Source: JALYNX01 sp963724825 (GTDB lineage: Bacteria; Actinomycetota; Acidimicrobiia; Spongiisociales; ZC4RG35). Taken from it: a DNA stretch of 64,000 bases. The stretch spans positions 91,574 through 155,573 of the forward strand of contig CAVRWT010000017.1 of the NCBI GenBank assembly GCA_963724825.1, read 5' to 3'. A program made the translations under genes and the position numbers. Below are positions 35,080 through 43,691 of this stretch, one piece after another (the first letter of the stretch is position 1; every line of letters begins with the position of its first letter). The notes under the pieces are model-generated. The model was not told the DNA's origin, did no database searches, and saw only the letters and a program-made list of their open reading frames with translations.

Positions 35080-37122
35080 CTATGTCACGAGCACGAACAC
35101 GATGATCAGGGCCAGGACCCCGCCAACAAAGGAAGCCGCATATTGCTGAACCCGACCGGTCTGCATCTTGCGCAGCGCGGACCCGGCGCCGTCCGTCGCC
35201 GCCGACAGGCCGTGGACCACGCCGTCGACGCCACGCTGGTCGAGGATCCCGTACACGAACGAGCCGAGCCCCTTGGTCAGCAGGGCAACCGAGTTGACCA
35301 CCGCGTCGATGATGTAGGTGTTGGTCCAATTCACGAAGCGAGCGATCGGGCCCATCGTCGCTCCGACAACGCCGTTGGCCAGGTCGTCCATGTAGTACTT
35401 GTTGCGGAGCAAGGGATACAAGACCGGGACCTCGAAGCCGTCCCTCGCTTCCTGGGTATCCCGATCCTTCCCGAAGATCATCCAGCCCAGGGCGATTCCG
35501 GCCAGCGCGGCGAATATCCCACTGCCCGCCAGGAGGAGGTCGATTCCCTCGGCGTGATGGTCACCCATCGCCACCTCGCGCACCGCCAGCCATTCGCTGA
35601 AGTTCCCGATCCCGGGAAAGGTGACCCCGGGGATGCTGAAGAAACCGGCAATCGCTGACGGAATGGCGAGCAGGACAAGGGGGACGGTCATCACGCGCGG
35701 AGACTCGTGCGGATGACCGTGGCCCTTGTATTCACCGTGGAAAGTGAGAGCAACCGCTCGGGTCATGTAGAAGGCAGTGACGAAGGCCCCGGCGATGGCG
35801 ATCCACATCACCGCGGTGTAACCCTCATGTCCCAGGGTCACCAGGATCTCGTCCTTCGACCAAAAGCCGGCGAGCGGGATGATCCCCGCCAGGGATAGGG
35901 ATCCGATGAGGAAGGTCCAGTAAGTGACCGGCATGTGCTTGCGCAGGCCGCCCATGTCGCTCATGTTGTTGCTGTGGACGGCGTGGATGACCGAGCCCGC
36001 CCCGAGGAAGAGCAAGGCCTTGAAGAAGGCATGGGTGAACAGGTGGAAGAGCCCGGCGGTGTACCCGCCTGCGGCCACCGCAGTCATCATGTAGCCGAGT
36101 TGGGACACAGTGGAATAGGCGAGCACCTTCTTGATGTCGTTCGCCACCAGGGCGAGCAGACCCATTGCGAAGAGGGTGATGGTGCCGATCGCCACCATCC
36201 AGGGGCGGGCCTCCTCGGCCAGGTTCTGGAAGAGGGGGAAGGTGCGAGCCATGAGGTAGATGCCGGCGGTGACCATGGTGGCCGCGTGCATCAAGGCCGA
36301 CACCGGGGTGGGACCGGCCATCGCATCGGGCAGCCAGATGTGGAGCGGGAACTGTGCGCTCTTGCCCATGGCGCCGAGGAAGAGCAGCAGGCCGCCGACC
36401 ACGGCCACGGAGGCCAGGGCGTCCAGATGGTCAACGGCCGCAACGTTGATCGCCTCGAAGTCGAAGCTTCCGACAGCGATAGCAACGACGATCGCACCCA
36501 GGATCAGGCCGACGTCGGCCACCTTGTTGGTGAGGAAAGCCTTGTTGCCGGCTCTCACGTTGTCGAGGTCCTCCCAGTAGAACCCGATCAGCAGGTATGA
36601 GGCGAGACCAACGCCTTCCCAGCCGATGATGAGCTGGATCAGGTTGGGAGCACCGACCAAGAGGAGCATCGATCCGGCGAAGAGGGAGAACGCGGCGAAG
36701 AACCAGGGGACCCGGACGTCGCCGTGCATGTAGCCGACGGCATAGATGAAGACGAGCAGGCCGACGACGTTGACCAGGAAGAACATCATGATGGAGAGCC
36801 CATCGACCACCCAGCCCAGCTCGAAGATGATCTCGTGGCCGGCGACAGTCCCGATCCGGGCGATCTCAAACGTGGTCTTGGCGAGAACCCCTTCGGTCAT
36901 GTTCATGACGAAGAGGACGACGGCCCAGACGGTGTTGATGGCGAGGGCGGCGATGGCGATCTCGGCGCCTTGCCGCTTCATCCTCTTCCCGAAGATCATG
37001 ATCAACCCGAAGGCGACGAACGGCAGGATCAGCATGATCCCGGCGGTGTCGACCCAGAAACCTCCGGTGACACCCGCCTCGACGACGTGCTCGGTCTCAG
37101 CGGCGAGAACGGCGAAGCTCAC
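35080..37122 (-). CDS. nuoL: NADH-quinone oxidoreductase subunit L
   Basis: NuoL is the distal antiporter-like subunit of complex I, with a long lateral helix. The 680-residue protein has the signatures IGWEGVGLASYLLIGFYW, LLFLGAMGKSAQFPLHIWLPDAMAGPTPVSALMHAATMVTAGIYL and VLAYSTVSQLGYMM, then LFTHAFFKALLFLGAGSVIH. The start GTG 37122 is set by a near-perfect Shine-Dalgarno GGAGGT five bases upstream. The open frame further upstream is repeat copy C, not NuoL. Complete. Confidence 0.96.
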   Translation of the reverse strand: MSFAVLAAETEHVVEAGVTGGFWVDTAGIMLILPFVAFGLIMIFGKRMKRQGAEIAIAALAINTVWAVVLFVMNMTEGVLAKTTFEIARIGTVAGHEIIFELGWVVDGLSIMMFFLVNVVGLLVFIYAVGYMHGDVRVPWFFAAFSLFAGSMLLLVGAPNLIQLIIGWEGVGLASYLLIGFYWEDLDNVRAGNKAFLTNKVADVGLILGAIVVAIAVGSFDFEAINVAAVDHLDALASVAVVGGLLLFLGAMGKSAQFPLHIWLPDAMAGPTPVSALMHAATMVTAGIYLMARTFPLFQNLAEEARPWMVAIGTITLFAMGLLALVANDIKKVLAYSTVSQLGYMMTAVAAGGYTAGLFHLFTHAFFKALLFLGAGSVIHAVHSNNMSDMGGLRKHMPVTYWTFLIGSLSLAGIIPLAGFWSKDEILVTLGHEGYTAVMWIAIAGAFVTAFYMTRAVALTFHGEYKGHGHPHESPRVMTVPLVLLAIPSAIAGFFSIPGVTFPGIGNFSEWLAVREVAMGDHHAEGIDLLLAGSGIFAALAGIALGWMIFGKDRDTQEARDGFEVPVLYPLLRNKYYMDDLANGVVGATMGPIARFVNWTNTYIIDAVVNSVALLTKGLGSFVYGILDQRGVDGVVHGLSAATDGAGSALRKMQTGRVQQYAASFVGGVLALIIVFVLVT

Positions 37123-37148
37123 GCGAGACCTCCGGCGGGGCGGAAGCT

Positions 37149-37242
37149 CCGGCCGACCGGCGTCTGTTCGCCCCGAGGCGTGAGGCAGGCTGCGAGGTCC
37201 CAACCCGAAGGCTGAGGGTTGCCGAGGGGCGAAGTCGGCCGG
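37149..37242. repeat. Interspersed palindromic element, copy C (nuoK/nuoL gap)
   Basis: CCGGCCGAC (37149-37157) pairs with GTCGGCCGG (37234-37242). The bulge CGGCGTCTG (37158-37166) is followed by TTCGCCCC (37167-37174) pairing with GGGGCGAA (37226-37233). Inside the loop CAACCC (37201-37206) pairs with GGGTTG (37216-37221). It fills most of the 134-bp gap between nuoK and nuoL. Confidence 0.88.
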
Positions 37243-37256
37243 CAAGAGTCGGGTCA

Positions 37257-37562
37257 TCACCATCTCATCAGGCTCAGGTCGTCGACATTGGCCGAACGGC
37301 GGTTGCGGAAGATCATGATCACGATGGCGAGCCCGATCCCGACCTCGGCCGCGGCCACGGTGATGACGAAGATCGAGAAGACCTGACCCACGGCGAGCTC
37401 GGAGCGAAGAACCGACTCGAAGGCGACCAGGTTGATGTTCACCGCGTTGAGCATGAGCTCGACGGAGAGCAGGATCAGAACCAGGTTGCGCCGAACCAGG
37501 AGGCCGTACACGCCGAGGGCGAAGAGGGCGGCGGCCAGGATCAGGAACTGGTTCAGGAGCAT
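37257..37562 (-). CDS. nuoK: NADH-quinone oxidoreductase subunit K
   Basis: NuoK is a small three-helix membrane subunit of complex I. The 101-residue protein reads FLILAAALFALGVYGLLVRRNLVLILLSVELMLNAVNINLVAF with the conserved Glu in TM2 (SVELMLNAVN), then VAAAEVGIGLAIVIMIFRNR with the second Glu. It starts at ATG 37562, 13 bp after nuoJ, and is complete. The gap that follows carries repeat copy C. Confidence 0.96.
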   Translation of the reverse strand: MLLNQFLILAAALFALGVYGLLVRRNLVLILLSVELMLNAVNINLVAFESVLRSELAVGQVFSIFVITVAAAEVGIGLAIVIMIFRNRRSANVDDLSLMRW

Positions 37563-37575
37563 GGGAGATCCATCC

Positions 37576-38128
37576 TCATACCAGTGACCTCTCCTCTTCT
37601 TCCACCGGTGTCAGGTCCCGCCGGGCGATGGTGATGCCGCCGATCAACGCCGCGAGCAACACGAAGGAAACGACTTCGAACGGAACCACGAAGCGACCCA
37701 TCAGGGCGGTTCCGAGGACCGCGGTGTCTGTCCCTTCGCCTGGATTGCTGACCACGGTGGTGCCGAAAGCCTGGATCGAGGCCCAGCTCATCAACCCAAA
37801 GGTCACGACCGAGAGAATCGCGGGCCACACCTTCCGATCGCTGTCGAGGCTCACGTCGTACCCGGTAGGGGCCCGGGTGATCATGATCCCGAAGAGGAAG
37901 AGGACGATCACGGCTCCGATGTAGACCAGGACCAGGACCCAGGCCACGAACTCGGCGGACAGAATCAGGAACAGGCCGGCGGTCCCGGCCAGGGTCGCTA
38001 CCAGGAACAGGGCGGCGTGGACCAAGTTCTTCGCTGTGACCACTCTTATCGCCGAGCCCAAGCACAACCAGGGCTACCACGGCGAAAACCCAGTTGACGG
38101 GTTCGGAGAGCCACGCCGAGACGGTCAT
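37576..38128 (-). CDS. nuoJ: NADH-quinone oxidoreductase subunit J (one frameshift)
   Basis: NuoJ is a five-helix membrane subunit of complex I beside the quinone channel. The start MTVSAWLSEPVNWVFAVVALVVLG lies one frame off the rest, SAIRVVTAKNLVHAALFLVATLAG...VLVYIGAVIVLFLFGIMIT...IGGITIARRDLTPVEEEE. Removing one G from the GGG near 38062 joins them as VVLGSAIRVVTAKN, which is normal for NuoJ. ATG 38128 has AGGTGG upstream and is the preferred start. The gap before it, back to nuoI, holds repeat copy D. Confidence 0.92.
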
Positions 38129-38157
38129 GCCAACCACCTCAACATGCCATGCCGAAT

Positions 38158-38251
38158 CCGGCCGACCGGCGTCTGTTCGCCCCGAGGAGTGGGGTCCGAC
38201 GGCGGGCAGACTCCCCGCCTTTGAGGGTTGCCGAGGGGCGAAGTCGGCCGG
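38158..38251. repeat. Interspersed palindromic element, copy D (nuoI/nuoJ gap)
   Basis: CCGGCCGAC (38158-38166) pairs with GTCGGCCGG (38243-38251). After the bulge CGGCGTCTG (38167-38175), TTCGCCCC (38176-38183) pairs with GGGGCGAA (38235-38242). The loop holds its own hairpin, GGCGGG (38201-38206) with CCCGCC (38214-38219). Stem and bulge match copy C exactly while the loop sequence differs, as expected if the stem is what is conserved. The element lies between nuoI and nuoJ. Confidence 0.88.
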
Positions 38252-38264
38252 GAATTGCAGAGGC

Positions 38265-38765
38265 TCATTTTTCCAAACCCGGGGTGTCGGGGACCGTGGT
38301 CAGCCAATCCTGGAGCCGGTCCATGTCGTGCATCATCTCGCCCATCTTCACCTCGGAGTACTCGTACTCCGGTGACCAGAAGAGGGCGTCGAATGGGCAC
38401 ACTTCGACGCAGATGCCGCAGTACATGCAGAGGGCGTAGTCGATGTCGAACCGGTCGAGGGTGGCCCGAACCTTGATCCTCCCGCCGGGTGTCGAAGGCG
38501 CCTGCTCCTCCTTGTGCCCTTCGATGTAGATGCACCAGTCGGGACAGTTGCGGGCGCACAGCATGCAGACGGTGCAGGCGTCCTGATCGAGGGCGATCAC
38601 ACCCCGGGCCCTGGGAACCAACGTCTCCTTGACCTTGGGATAGTTCACGGTGGCCAGGTGCTTCTTGGGCAGGAGGATCGTCTTGAACATCGTCGACAGG
38701 GTCACCCAGAGACCCTTGAGCATCCCGCTGCCCGGGACCTTGCGAGAGGTGGCGGTGTCAGTCAT
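38265..38765 (-). CDS. nuoI: NADH-quinone oxidoreductase subunit I
   Basis: NuoI carries two [4Fe-4S] clusters (N6a/N6b) in the connecting arm of complex I. Both motifs are present: CTVCMLCARNCP and CMYCGICVEVCP, within a ferredoxin-like domain that follows the membrane-facing helix TMFKTILLPKKHLATVNYP. The protein has 166 residues. The start ATG 38765 overlaps the nuoH stop (TGATG); a longer open frame upstream reads through nuoH in another frame and is not coding. The C-terminus WLTTVPDTPGLEK is followed by repeat copy D. Confidence 0.96.
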   Translation of the reverse strand: MTDTATSRKVPGSGMLKGLWVTLSTMFKTILLPKKHLATVNYPKVKETLVPRARGVIALDQDACTVCMLCARNCPDWCIYIEGHKEEQAPSTPGGRIKVRATLDRFDIDYALCMYCGICVEVCPFDALFWSPEYEYSEVKMGEMMHDMDRLQDWLTTVPDTPGLEK

Positions 38766-39805
38766 CAGAGCACCACCTTGAACACCGCGGTGATCGCGAT
38801 GTTGAGCAGGGCTAGCGGGATGAGCCATTTCCAGGCGAGGCTCTGCAGCTGGTCTTCGCGGAAGCGGGGGAAGGTCCAGCGGAACCAGATCATGGCGAAG
38901 ACCAGGAGGAACACCTTGGCCATGAGGATGACCGGGCCGGCGAACTCCAGCGTCGACTCGGGGATCCCGGGGAGCCAGTAGCCACCGAGGAACAGGGTCA
39001 CGGCGATCGCCGAAAGGGTGAACATGCTGGCGAACTCGGCCAGGAAGAAGAAGAGGAAGCGGAAGCCCGAATACTCGGTGAGGTACCCCATCACCAGTTC
39101 TGACTCGGCGATCGGCATGTCGAACGGGATCCGGCTCAACTCGGCCAGGGCGGCGACCATGAAGATGCCAAACCCGACGAATTGGATGATGACGTAGGGA
39201 TATCCCGCCTCGATCTGGGCCTGGACGATCCCCTCCATGCTCATCGTCCCCGCCAGGATGACCGAGCCGACCACAGCCAGGATGAGGGGCAGCTCGTATG
39301 CGATGAGCTGGCCGGCGGCCCGGATCCCACCCATCAACGAGTACTTGTTTGCCGACGACCAGCCGGCCATCAGGATGCCGATCGTGGTCAGGGAGGAGAC
39401 GGCGAGGGCGAAGAAGATCCCGACCGAGAGGTCCCTGAAGATCAGACCGGGACCGAAGGGAACGACCACGAACAGCGAGACCGTCCCCACCAACACCAGC
39501 ACCGGGGCGAACTTGAAGACCGGGCGGTCGGCCTCCTCGGGGATCAGGTCCTCCTTCTGGAAGAACTTGACGCCGTCGGCGATCAACTGGGCCCACCCCC
39601 ACCGGCCGCCGGCGAAGTAGGGCCCGACCCGGGCCTGCATCTTGGCGGAGAGCTTCATCTCGGCGAACCCGATGGCCATCCCGATGAGCGGGATCATCAG
39701 GGCGACGAGAAGCAACTTCCCGGCCAGGGAGACGAAGAAATTGGAGAAGAGGTCGGTTAGGAAGCCAGGAACAACCGTCGACCGGCCGGAGGTACTGGAA
39801 GCCAC
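38765..39805 (-). CDS. nuoH: NADH-quinone oxidoreductase subunit H
   Basis: NuoH forms the quinone entry channel of complex I. The 346-residue protein has about eight helices and the conserved loop residues in KLSAKMQARVGPYFAGGRWGWAQLIADGVKFFQKED, SKANKYSLMGGIRAAGQLIAYELPL (here SANKYS), EYSGFRFLFFFLAEF and WFRWTFPRFREDQLQSLAWKWLIPLALLN. The GTG start at 39805 abuts the nuoD stop. In most NADH-dependent operons nuoE, F and G lie between nuoD and nuoH; here there is no gap at all. Confidence 0.96.
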   Translation of the reverse strand: MASSTSGRSTVVPGFLTDLFSNFFVSLAGKLLLVALMIPLIGMAIGFAEMKLSAKMQARVGPYFAGGRWGWAQLIADGVKFFQKEDLIPEEADRPVFKFAPVLVLVGTVSLFVVVPFGPGLIFRDLSVGIFFALAVSSLTTIGILMAGWSSANKYSLMGGIRAAGQLIAYELPLILAVVGSVILAGTMSMEGIVQAQIEAGYPYVIIQFVGFGIFMVAALAELSRIPFDMPIAESELVMGYLTEYSGFRFLFFFLAEFASMFTLSAIAVTLFLGGYWLPGIPESTLEFAGPVILMAKVFLLVFAMIWFRWTFPRFREDQLQSLAWKWLIPLALLNIAITAVFKVVL

Positions 39806-40996
39806 TCATCTATCCACGTCTCCCAGCACGAAGTCGAGACTTCCCATGATGGCGATTATGTCCGGAACGAGGACGCCTTCGAGGATCCAGGGGAGGATCG
39901 AGAGATTGGAGAAACTGGCGGAGCGGATCTTCAGCCGATACGGGCCCTGACCGCCCTCGGAGACCAGGTAGTAGCCCATCTCGCCTTTGGGATTCTCCGC
40001 ACGCACATAGGTCTCACCCTTGGGAACCTTGATCACCTTGGGGACCTTGGCCTGGAGCGGGCCCGACGGAATCCCATCGACGGCTTGCTGGATGATCCTG
40101 GCCGACTGGCGGATCTCGGCGAGACGCACCCACCACCGGTCCCAGCAGTCTCCGTTCTCCCCGATCGGGATCTCGAAATCGAACTTGTCGTAGGGGAGGT
40201 AGTTCTCCACCTTGCGCAGGTCGAAAGGCACGCCGGATGCACGAAGGTTTGGCCCCGAGACACCGTAGGAGGTGGCGACTTCGACGGGAAGGATGCCGAC
40301 CCCCTTGGTGCGGGCGAGGATGATCTCGTTGCCGGCGACCAGGGACTCGATCTCATCGGCGACGCCGAGCACATGGTCCACTGCGTCGCGGGTCTCGGCG
40401 AAGAATCCGGCAGGGAGATCCTGGATCACCTTGCGGGTTTGGGAACCGGACCCATAGGCCGGCTTGACCCCGCCGATTCGGTTGAAGTTGGGGTGGAACC
40501 GACCGCCGGTGACGCTCTCGAGCAGGTCGAGAACTCGCTCCCGTTCCCGCAGCGCGAAGAAGAGCGGTGTGGCAGCACCCAGTTCCAAGGGGTATGACGC
40601 CATGAATATCAGGTGTGAGGAGATGCGGGCCATCTCGGTGAGGATCAGCCGGATGTACTGGGCGCGCTCCGGGACTTCCAGTTGCATCAGCTTCTCGGCG
40701 GCGACGATGAACGGCACCTCGTTGGCGTATCCGGACACCCAGTCGATCCGATTGACCAGCGTCGTGATCTGGGGGTAGGTCCGGACCTCGGACAGCTTCT
40801 CGTAGCCACGATGCATGTACCCGATCACCGGGTGCACGTCATAGGCACGTTCCCCGTCGACGCGGGCCACCAGCCGAAGCACCCCGTGGGTGGAAGGGTG
40901 CTGTGGCCCGATGTTGAGGGTCATCTCCGGGGTCTCGAGCGAGACCGAAACCGACGCCTCGGAGAGGTGCCGGACCAGATCCTGATCGGCAACCAC
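39806..40996 (-). CDS. nuoD: NADH-quinone oxidoreductase subunit D
   Basis: NuoD forms the quinone-binding pocket with NuoB. The 396-residue protein has the signature MTLNIGPQHPSTHGVLRLV (residues ~25-43, including the pocket His), HRGYEKLSE, NEVPFIVAAEKL, and PKGEMGYYLVSEGGQGPYRLKIRSASFSNLS near the C-terminus, ending with the conserved LDFVLGDVDR. Complete and intact. It lies 2 bp after nuoC and directly before nuoH. Confidence 0.97.
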   Translation of the reverse strand: MVADQDLVRHLSEASVSVSLETPEMTLNIGPQHPSTHGVLRLVARVDGERAYDVHPVIGYMHRGYEKLSEVRTYPQITTLVNRIDWVSGYANEVPFIVAAEKLMQLEVPERAQYIRLILTEMARISSHLIFMASYPLELGAATPLFFALRERERVLDLLESVTGGRFHPNFNRIGGVKPAYGSGSQTRKVIQDLPAGFFAETRDAVDHVLGVADEIESLVAGNEIILARTKGVGILPVEVATSYGVSGPNLRASGVPFDLRKVENYLPYDKFDFEIPIGENGDCWDRWWVRLAEIRQSARIIQQAVDGIPSGPLQAKVPKVIKVPKGETYVRAENPKGEMGYYLVSEGGQGPYRLKIRSASFSNLSILPWILEGVLVPDIIAIMGSLDFVLGDVDR

Positions 40997-40998
40997 GT

Positions 40999-41604
40999 CT
41001 AGGCCTCCGGGTTCTCTTCTGACGGTTCGTCGGGCTCGGCGGCAGACCCGGGCATGCCCTCGACGTCAACCGTTCCCGGCCACGGCTTGACCTCGCGGCT
41101 GAGCAACGGATAGCTCTTGCGGAGCGGGTTGCCGATGAACGAGTCCACGAGATAGAGATGGCTGAGATCGGGATGGCCTTCGAAGCGGATCCCGAACATC
41201 TCGGCCGCCTCCCGCTCGTGCCAGTTGGCACCCGAGTAGACCTCGACCAGGCTGTCGATGACCGGGGTCTCCTTGGAGAGATCCGCCGTGAAGGTCACCC
41301 GCTTCCCCTCGCTGACGTCGCCAACGGTGGTCAGCATCTCGAATCGGTCGACGACCTCGCCACCGGGCGGGTCCCCAACCGCCACGTCCAGCGTCCAGTC
41401 GACTGCGGACAGCCATGAGAAGAAAACAAGCCCGAGATCGTCCCGGGCCTGACGATGGATCTCCACCCAGCGTTCGACGGGGACTTTGACTTTTACGGTG
41501 TCGAAGGTGATCTCGGCAACGCCGCCGACCGCTTCCGCCACCCGGTCGGCGAATGCTTGAAGCGGATGGACTGTGGTCTCGGTCTCAGACGGGCTCGAGG
41601 TCAC
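40999..41604 (-). CDS. nuoC: NADH-quinone oxidoreductase subunit C
   Basis: NuoC is a structural subunit of the connecting arm. The 201-residue protein has LVFFSWLSAVDWT, the core signature YSGANWHEREAAEMFGIRFEGHPDLSHLYL and LRKSYPL. The acidic C-terminal tail after PWPGTVDVEG is common in actinobacterial versions. Start ATG 41604 lies inside the end of nuoB (20-bp overlap), indicating coupling. Complete. Confidence 0.95.
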   Translation of the reverse strand: MTSSPSETETTVHPLQAFADRVAEAVGGVAEITFDTVKVKVPVERWVEIHRQARDDLGLVFFSWLSAVDWTLDVAVGDPPGGEVVDRFEMLTTVGDVSEGKRVTFTADLSKETPVIDSLVEVYSGANWHEREAAEMFGIRFEGHPDLSHLYLVDSFIGNPLRKSYPLLSREVKPWPGTVDVEGMPGSAAEPDEPSEENPEA

Positions 41605-42082
41605 GCTGGTTCCACTTCTCTTTGATGTCCTCTCCCTGGATCTTCTTCTGGAGAAGAACGATCCCGTCCATCAAGGCCTCCGGCCGCGGAGGGCATCCCG
41701 GGACATAGACATCGACCGGAATCACCTGATCGACGCCCTTGGTCACCGAGTAGGAGTCCCAGTACGGGCCGCCGCAGTTGGAGCAAGAGCCCATGGAGAT
41801 CACGTACTTCGGCTCAGGCATCTGGTCGTAGAGGCGCCGCACCGCCGGCGCCATCTTGTCGGTCACGGTGCCGGCCACCACCATCAGGTCTGCCTGCCTC
41901 GGCGAGGCGGGCAGGGGGATGATCCCGAACCGCATGAAGTCGTAGCGGGGACCGGAAGCCGCCATCAGTTCGATGGCGCAGCAGGCCAGGCCGAACTGGA
42001 ACAGCCAGAGGGAGTATTTCCTCGACCAGTTCAGCAGCCAGGTGACCGGCTTTGGCATGCCGAACTTCTGGGCTACTCCCAC
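41585..42082 (-). CDS. nuoB: NADH-quinone oxidoreductase subunit B
   Basis: NuoB holds cluster N2, the last electron carrier before quinone. Its four Cys ligands are visible: the adjacent pair in FGLACCAIELMA, one in SMGSCSNCGGPYWDSY and one in VYVPGCPPRPEALM. The GTG at 42082 gives MGVAQKFGMPKPVTWLLNWSRKYSLW, like other family N-termini, and has GGGAG upstream; ATG 42058 is an alternative. It overlaps the nuoA stop by 10 bp. About 165 residues. Confidence 0.96.
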   Translation of the reverse strand: MGVAQKFGMPKPVTWLLNWSRKYSLWLFQFGLACCAIELMAASGPRYDFMRFGIIPLPASPRQADLMVVAGTVTDKMAPAVRRLYDQMPEPKYVISMGSCSNCGGPYWDSYSVTKGVDQVIPVDVYVPGCPPRPEALMDGIVLLQKKIQGEDIKEKWNQRDLEPV

Positions 42083-42438
42083 CGCAGGACTCCCTTGCGG
42101 ACCGCGTAGATCAGACCCAGGACCAGGATGAAGATGAAGATCAGCATCTCGACGAGGCCGAAGACCCCGAGCTTCTCCAGGATGATCGCCCAGGGAAAGA
42201 TGAAGACTGCCTCGACGTCGAAGATGATGAAGAGCAGGCCGTAGACGTAGTAGCGGACGTAGGTCTGGCTCCAACCGACGCCGACCGGATCGACCCCGCA
42301 CTCATAGGTCATCTCCTTGGCGGTGGTCGGGTTCTTGGGTCGGAGGACCGATGCGACGCCGAGCATCACCATCACCAGAATCGCTCCCAGAGCGGCGAAG
42401 GCGCCGACCGTCAGATAGCTCTCGAAGTACGGAGTCAT
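42073..42438 (-). CDS. nuoA: NADH-quinone oxidoreductase subunit A
   Basis: NuoA is a small three-helix membrane subunit and the first gene of the operon. The 121-residue protein has ATAKEMTYECGVDPVG-like TTAKEMTYECGVDPVG with the conserved Cys on the loop between TM1 and TM2, then YYVYGLLFIIFDVEAVFIFPWA (Asp, Glu) and a final LVLGLIYAVRKGVLRWE. The start is ATG 42438. The operon promoter should lie in the 140 bp upstream, which also contains a terminator-like hairpin for the next gene. Confidence 0.96.
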   Translation of the reverse strand: MTPYFESYLTVGAFAALGAILVMVMLGVASVLRPKNPTTAKEMTYECGVDPVGVGWSQTYVRYYVYGLLFIIFDVEAVFIFPWAIILEKLGVFGLVEMLIFIFILVLGLIYAVRKGVLRWE

Positions 42439-42530
42439 TGCCCTTTTCCGTCGTGATTGCGACCGACGGCGAGTATACGCAGGGTGGCTTGAACCCCGAA
42501 GTCAGACGGAAAGCTCCCCCAAATTGGGTT

Positions 42531-42555
42531 CCAGGGGTCCGGATATGACCCCTGG
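42531..42555. terminator. Strong hairpin between the GerMN/Gmad2 gene and nuoA
   Basis: CCAGGGGTC (42531-42539) and GACCCCTGG (42547-42555) form a perfect 9-bp stem with a 7-nt loop, 24 bp after the stop of the gene read on the minus strand. AACCCAATTT follows on that strand, itself part of a small palindrome. The position and stability suit an intrinsic terminator insulating nuo, although a real U-run is missing. Confidence 0.6.
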
Positions 42556-42578
42556 ATGATCCGCAATTACGTGAGAGG

Positions 42579-43691
42579 TCAGCTCCCGCTCATCAGGTCC
42601 CAGCCGTCGGCGTCGTTCCACAGGATGGGAACGGTGACGACGTCGCGTTGGCGAGCCGTCCTTGGCGGAGTGCCAGAAGACCCGCACCGTCTCCTCGCCG
42701 GTGAAGGCGTACTGCACCTCGAAGGAATAGCCGCCCCAGCAACCGGTGCCGCAGGTGGCCATGGTGAAGCCATCCTTCACCACGTTGCCGTCGGCATCCA
42801 GGACTTCGTAGCTCACATTGGCTTCGAAGACATTGGCCACACCAGACACCACCAGCGGGATGCCGTCCTCACCTTCGACGGGGAAGGTCACCAGGACCGA
42901 GTTGAGCTGGTCGAGGAATGAATCCCGGGTCACCGGCTGGCTGAGATCGAGACCCTCGCTGCCAAAGGCGGTGATCGGCTGACCGTCAACGGTGAAAGGA
43001 CGGAACCGGTCTCATCACCCTGGGTGGCGGTGTAGATGATCTGGTTGAGCATGGTGAAGTCGGCAAGCAAGCCCCCGGCGCCATCGAGGAAGGCCTGGTT
43101 CATGTCCAGAGTGATCGTGCTCCTCCCCGCGTCGATCCCCGAGAATTCGACTCCGGCGGGGACCAGTGTTCTCGAATCCCTCCGGGGTGACCAGATCGGG
43201 CGATGTGAGCGCATACAAGCCGGGGAATGGCGGGTAGGGGGCGTCGAATCCGATGTTCACCAGCCCTCTGAACGGGACCAGCGCCGGATTGCCGGTATTC
43301 GAGTTCTCCGGGGTTTGCACCAGATACACCACTCCCTCGGCCGTGGCAGGCACGATGGTCGTCGGCGCGATCTCCGGCAGGCTGGTGGAGACCTGCGGGA
43401 TCGGGTCGACGTCACCACCGGCTCACTCGACTGGGTCGAGGGCACGGTCGAGGTCGTGGTGGTACCGATCGGAGCCACTTCACCTCCGCCCCGAAGCAGA
43501 AGGATCGGGATCAGGGCGAGGACGATGACGATCGCGGCGGCGCCCACGAAGATCAGGACAGGGCTCTGTTTCTTCGAGCCATTGGTCGGTTGGGTCACGG
43601 TGGTCTCCTCTGGGAAGGGCGGCGGCTCCGGGGACATGGCCACCAGCCTGTCGGCAAGATCTTTCATTCTCTGGTCGTCGATTTCGCTCAT
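42579..43691 (-). pseudogene. Membrane protein with GerMN-like and Gmad2 domains, partner of the ECF sigma factor; about four frameshifts as read
   Basis: The start MSEIDDQRMKDLADRLVAMSPEPPP is a short cytoplasmic part, followed by a single TM (VLIFVGAAAIVIVLALIPILLLRGG) and a Thr/Ser-rich linker. The outside part continues in changing frames: AEGVVYLVQTPENSNTGNPALVPF, then STITLDMNQAFLDGAGGLLADFTMLNQIIYTATQ (GerMN-like), then PLVVSGVANVFEANVSYEVLDADGNVV...CWGGYSFEVQYAF (Gmad2), and finally VVTVPILWNDADGWDLMSGS. The ATG overlaps the sigma-factor stop in ATGA, so a membrane anti-sigma or regulator role is inferred. Alternating extra and missing bases are needed; error or decay cannot be separated. 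Confidence 0.65.

Noticed and set aside
31785..38251. The four nuo repeats as a CRISPR array
   Set aside because: They are kilobases apart, lie between unrelated coding genes, vary in loop sequence and include an inverted copy; no cas gene is present.
38765..39809. An N-terminal extension of nuoI running through nuoH
   Set aside because: The extension has no ferredoxin or membrane-subunit similarity, and nuoH occupies the same DNA in another frame.
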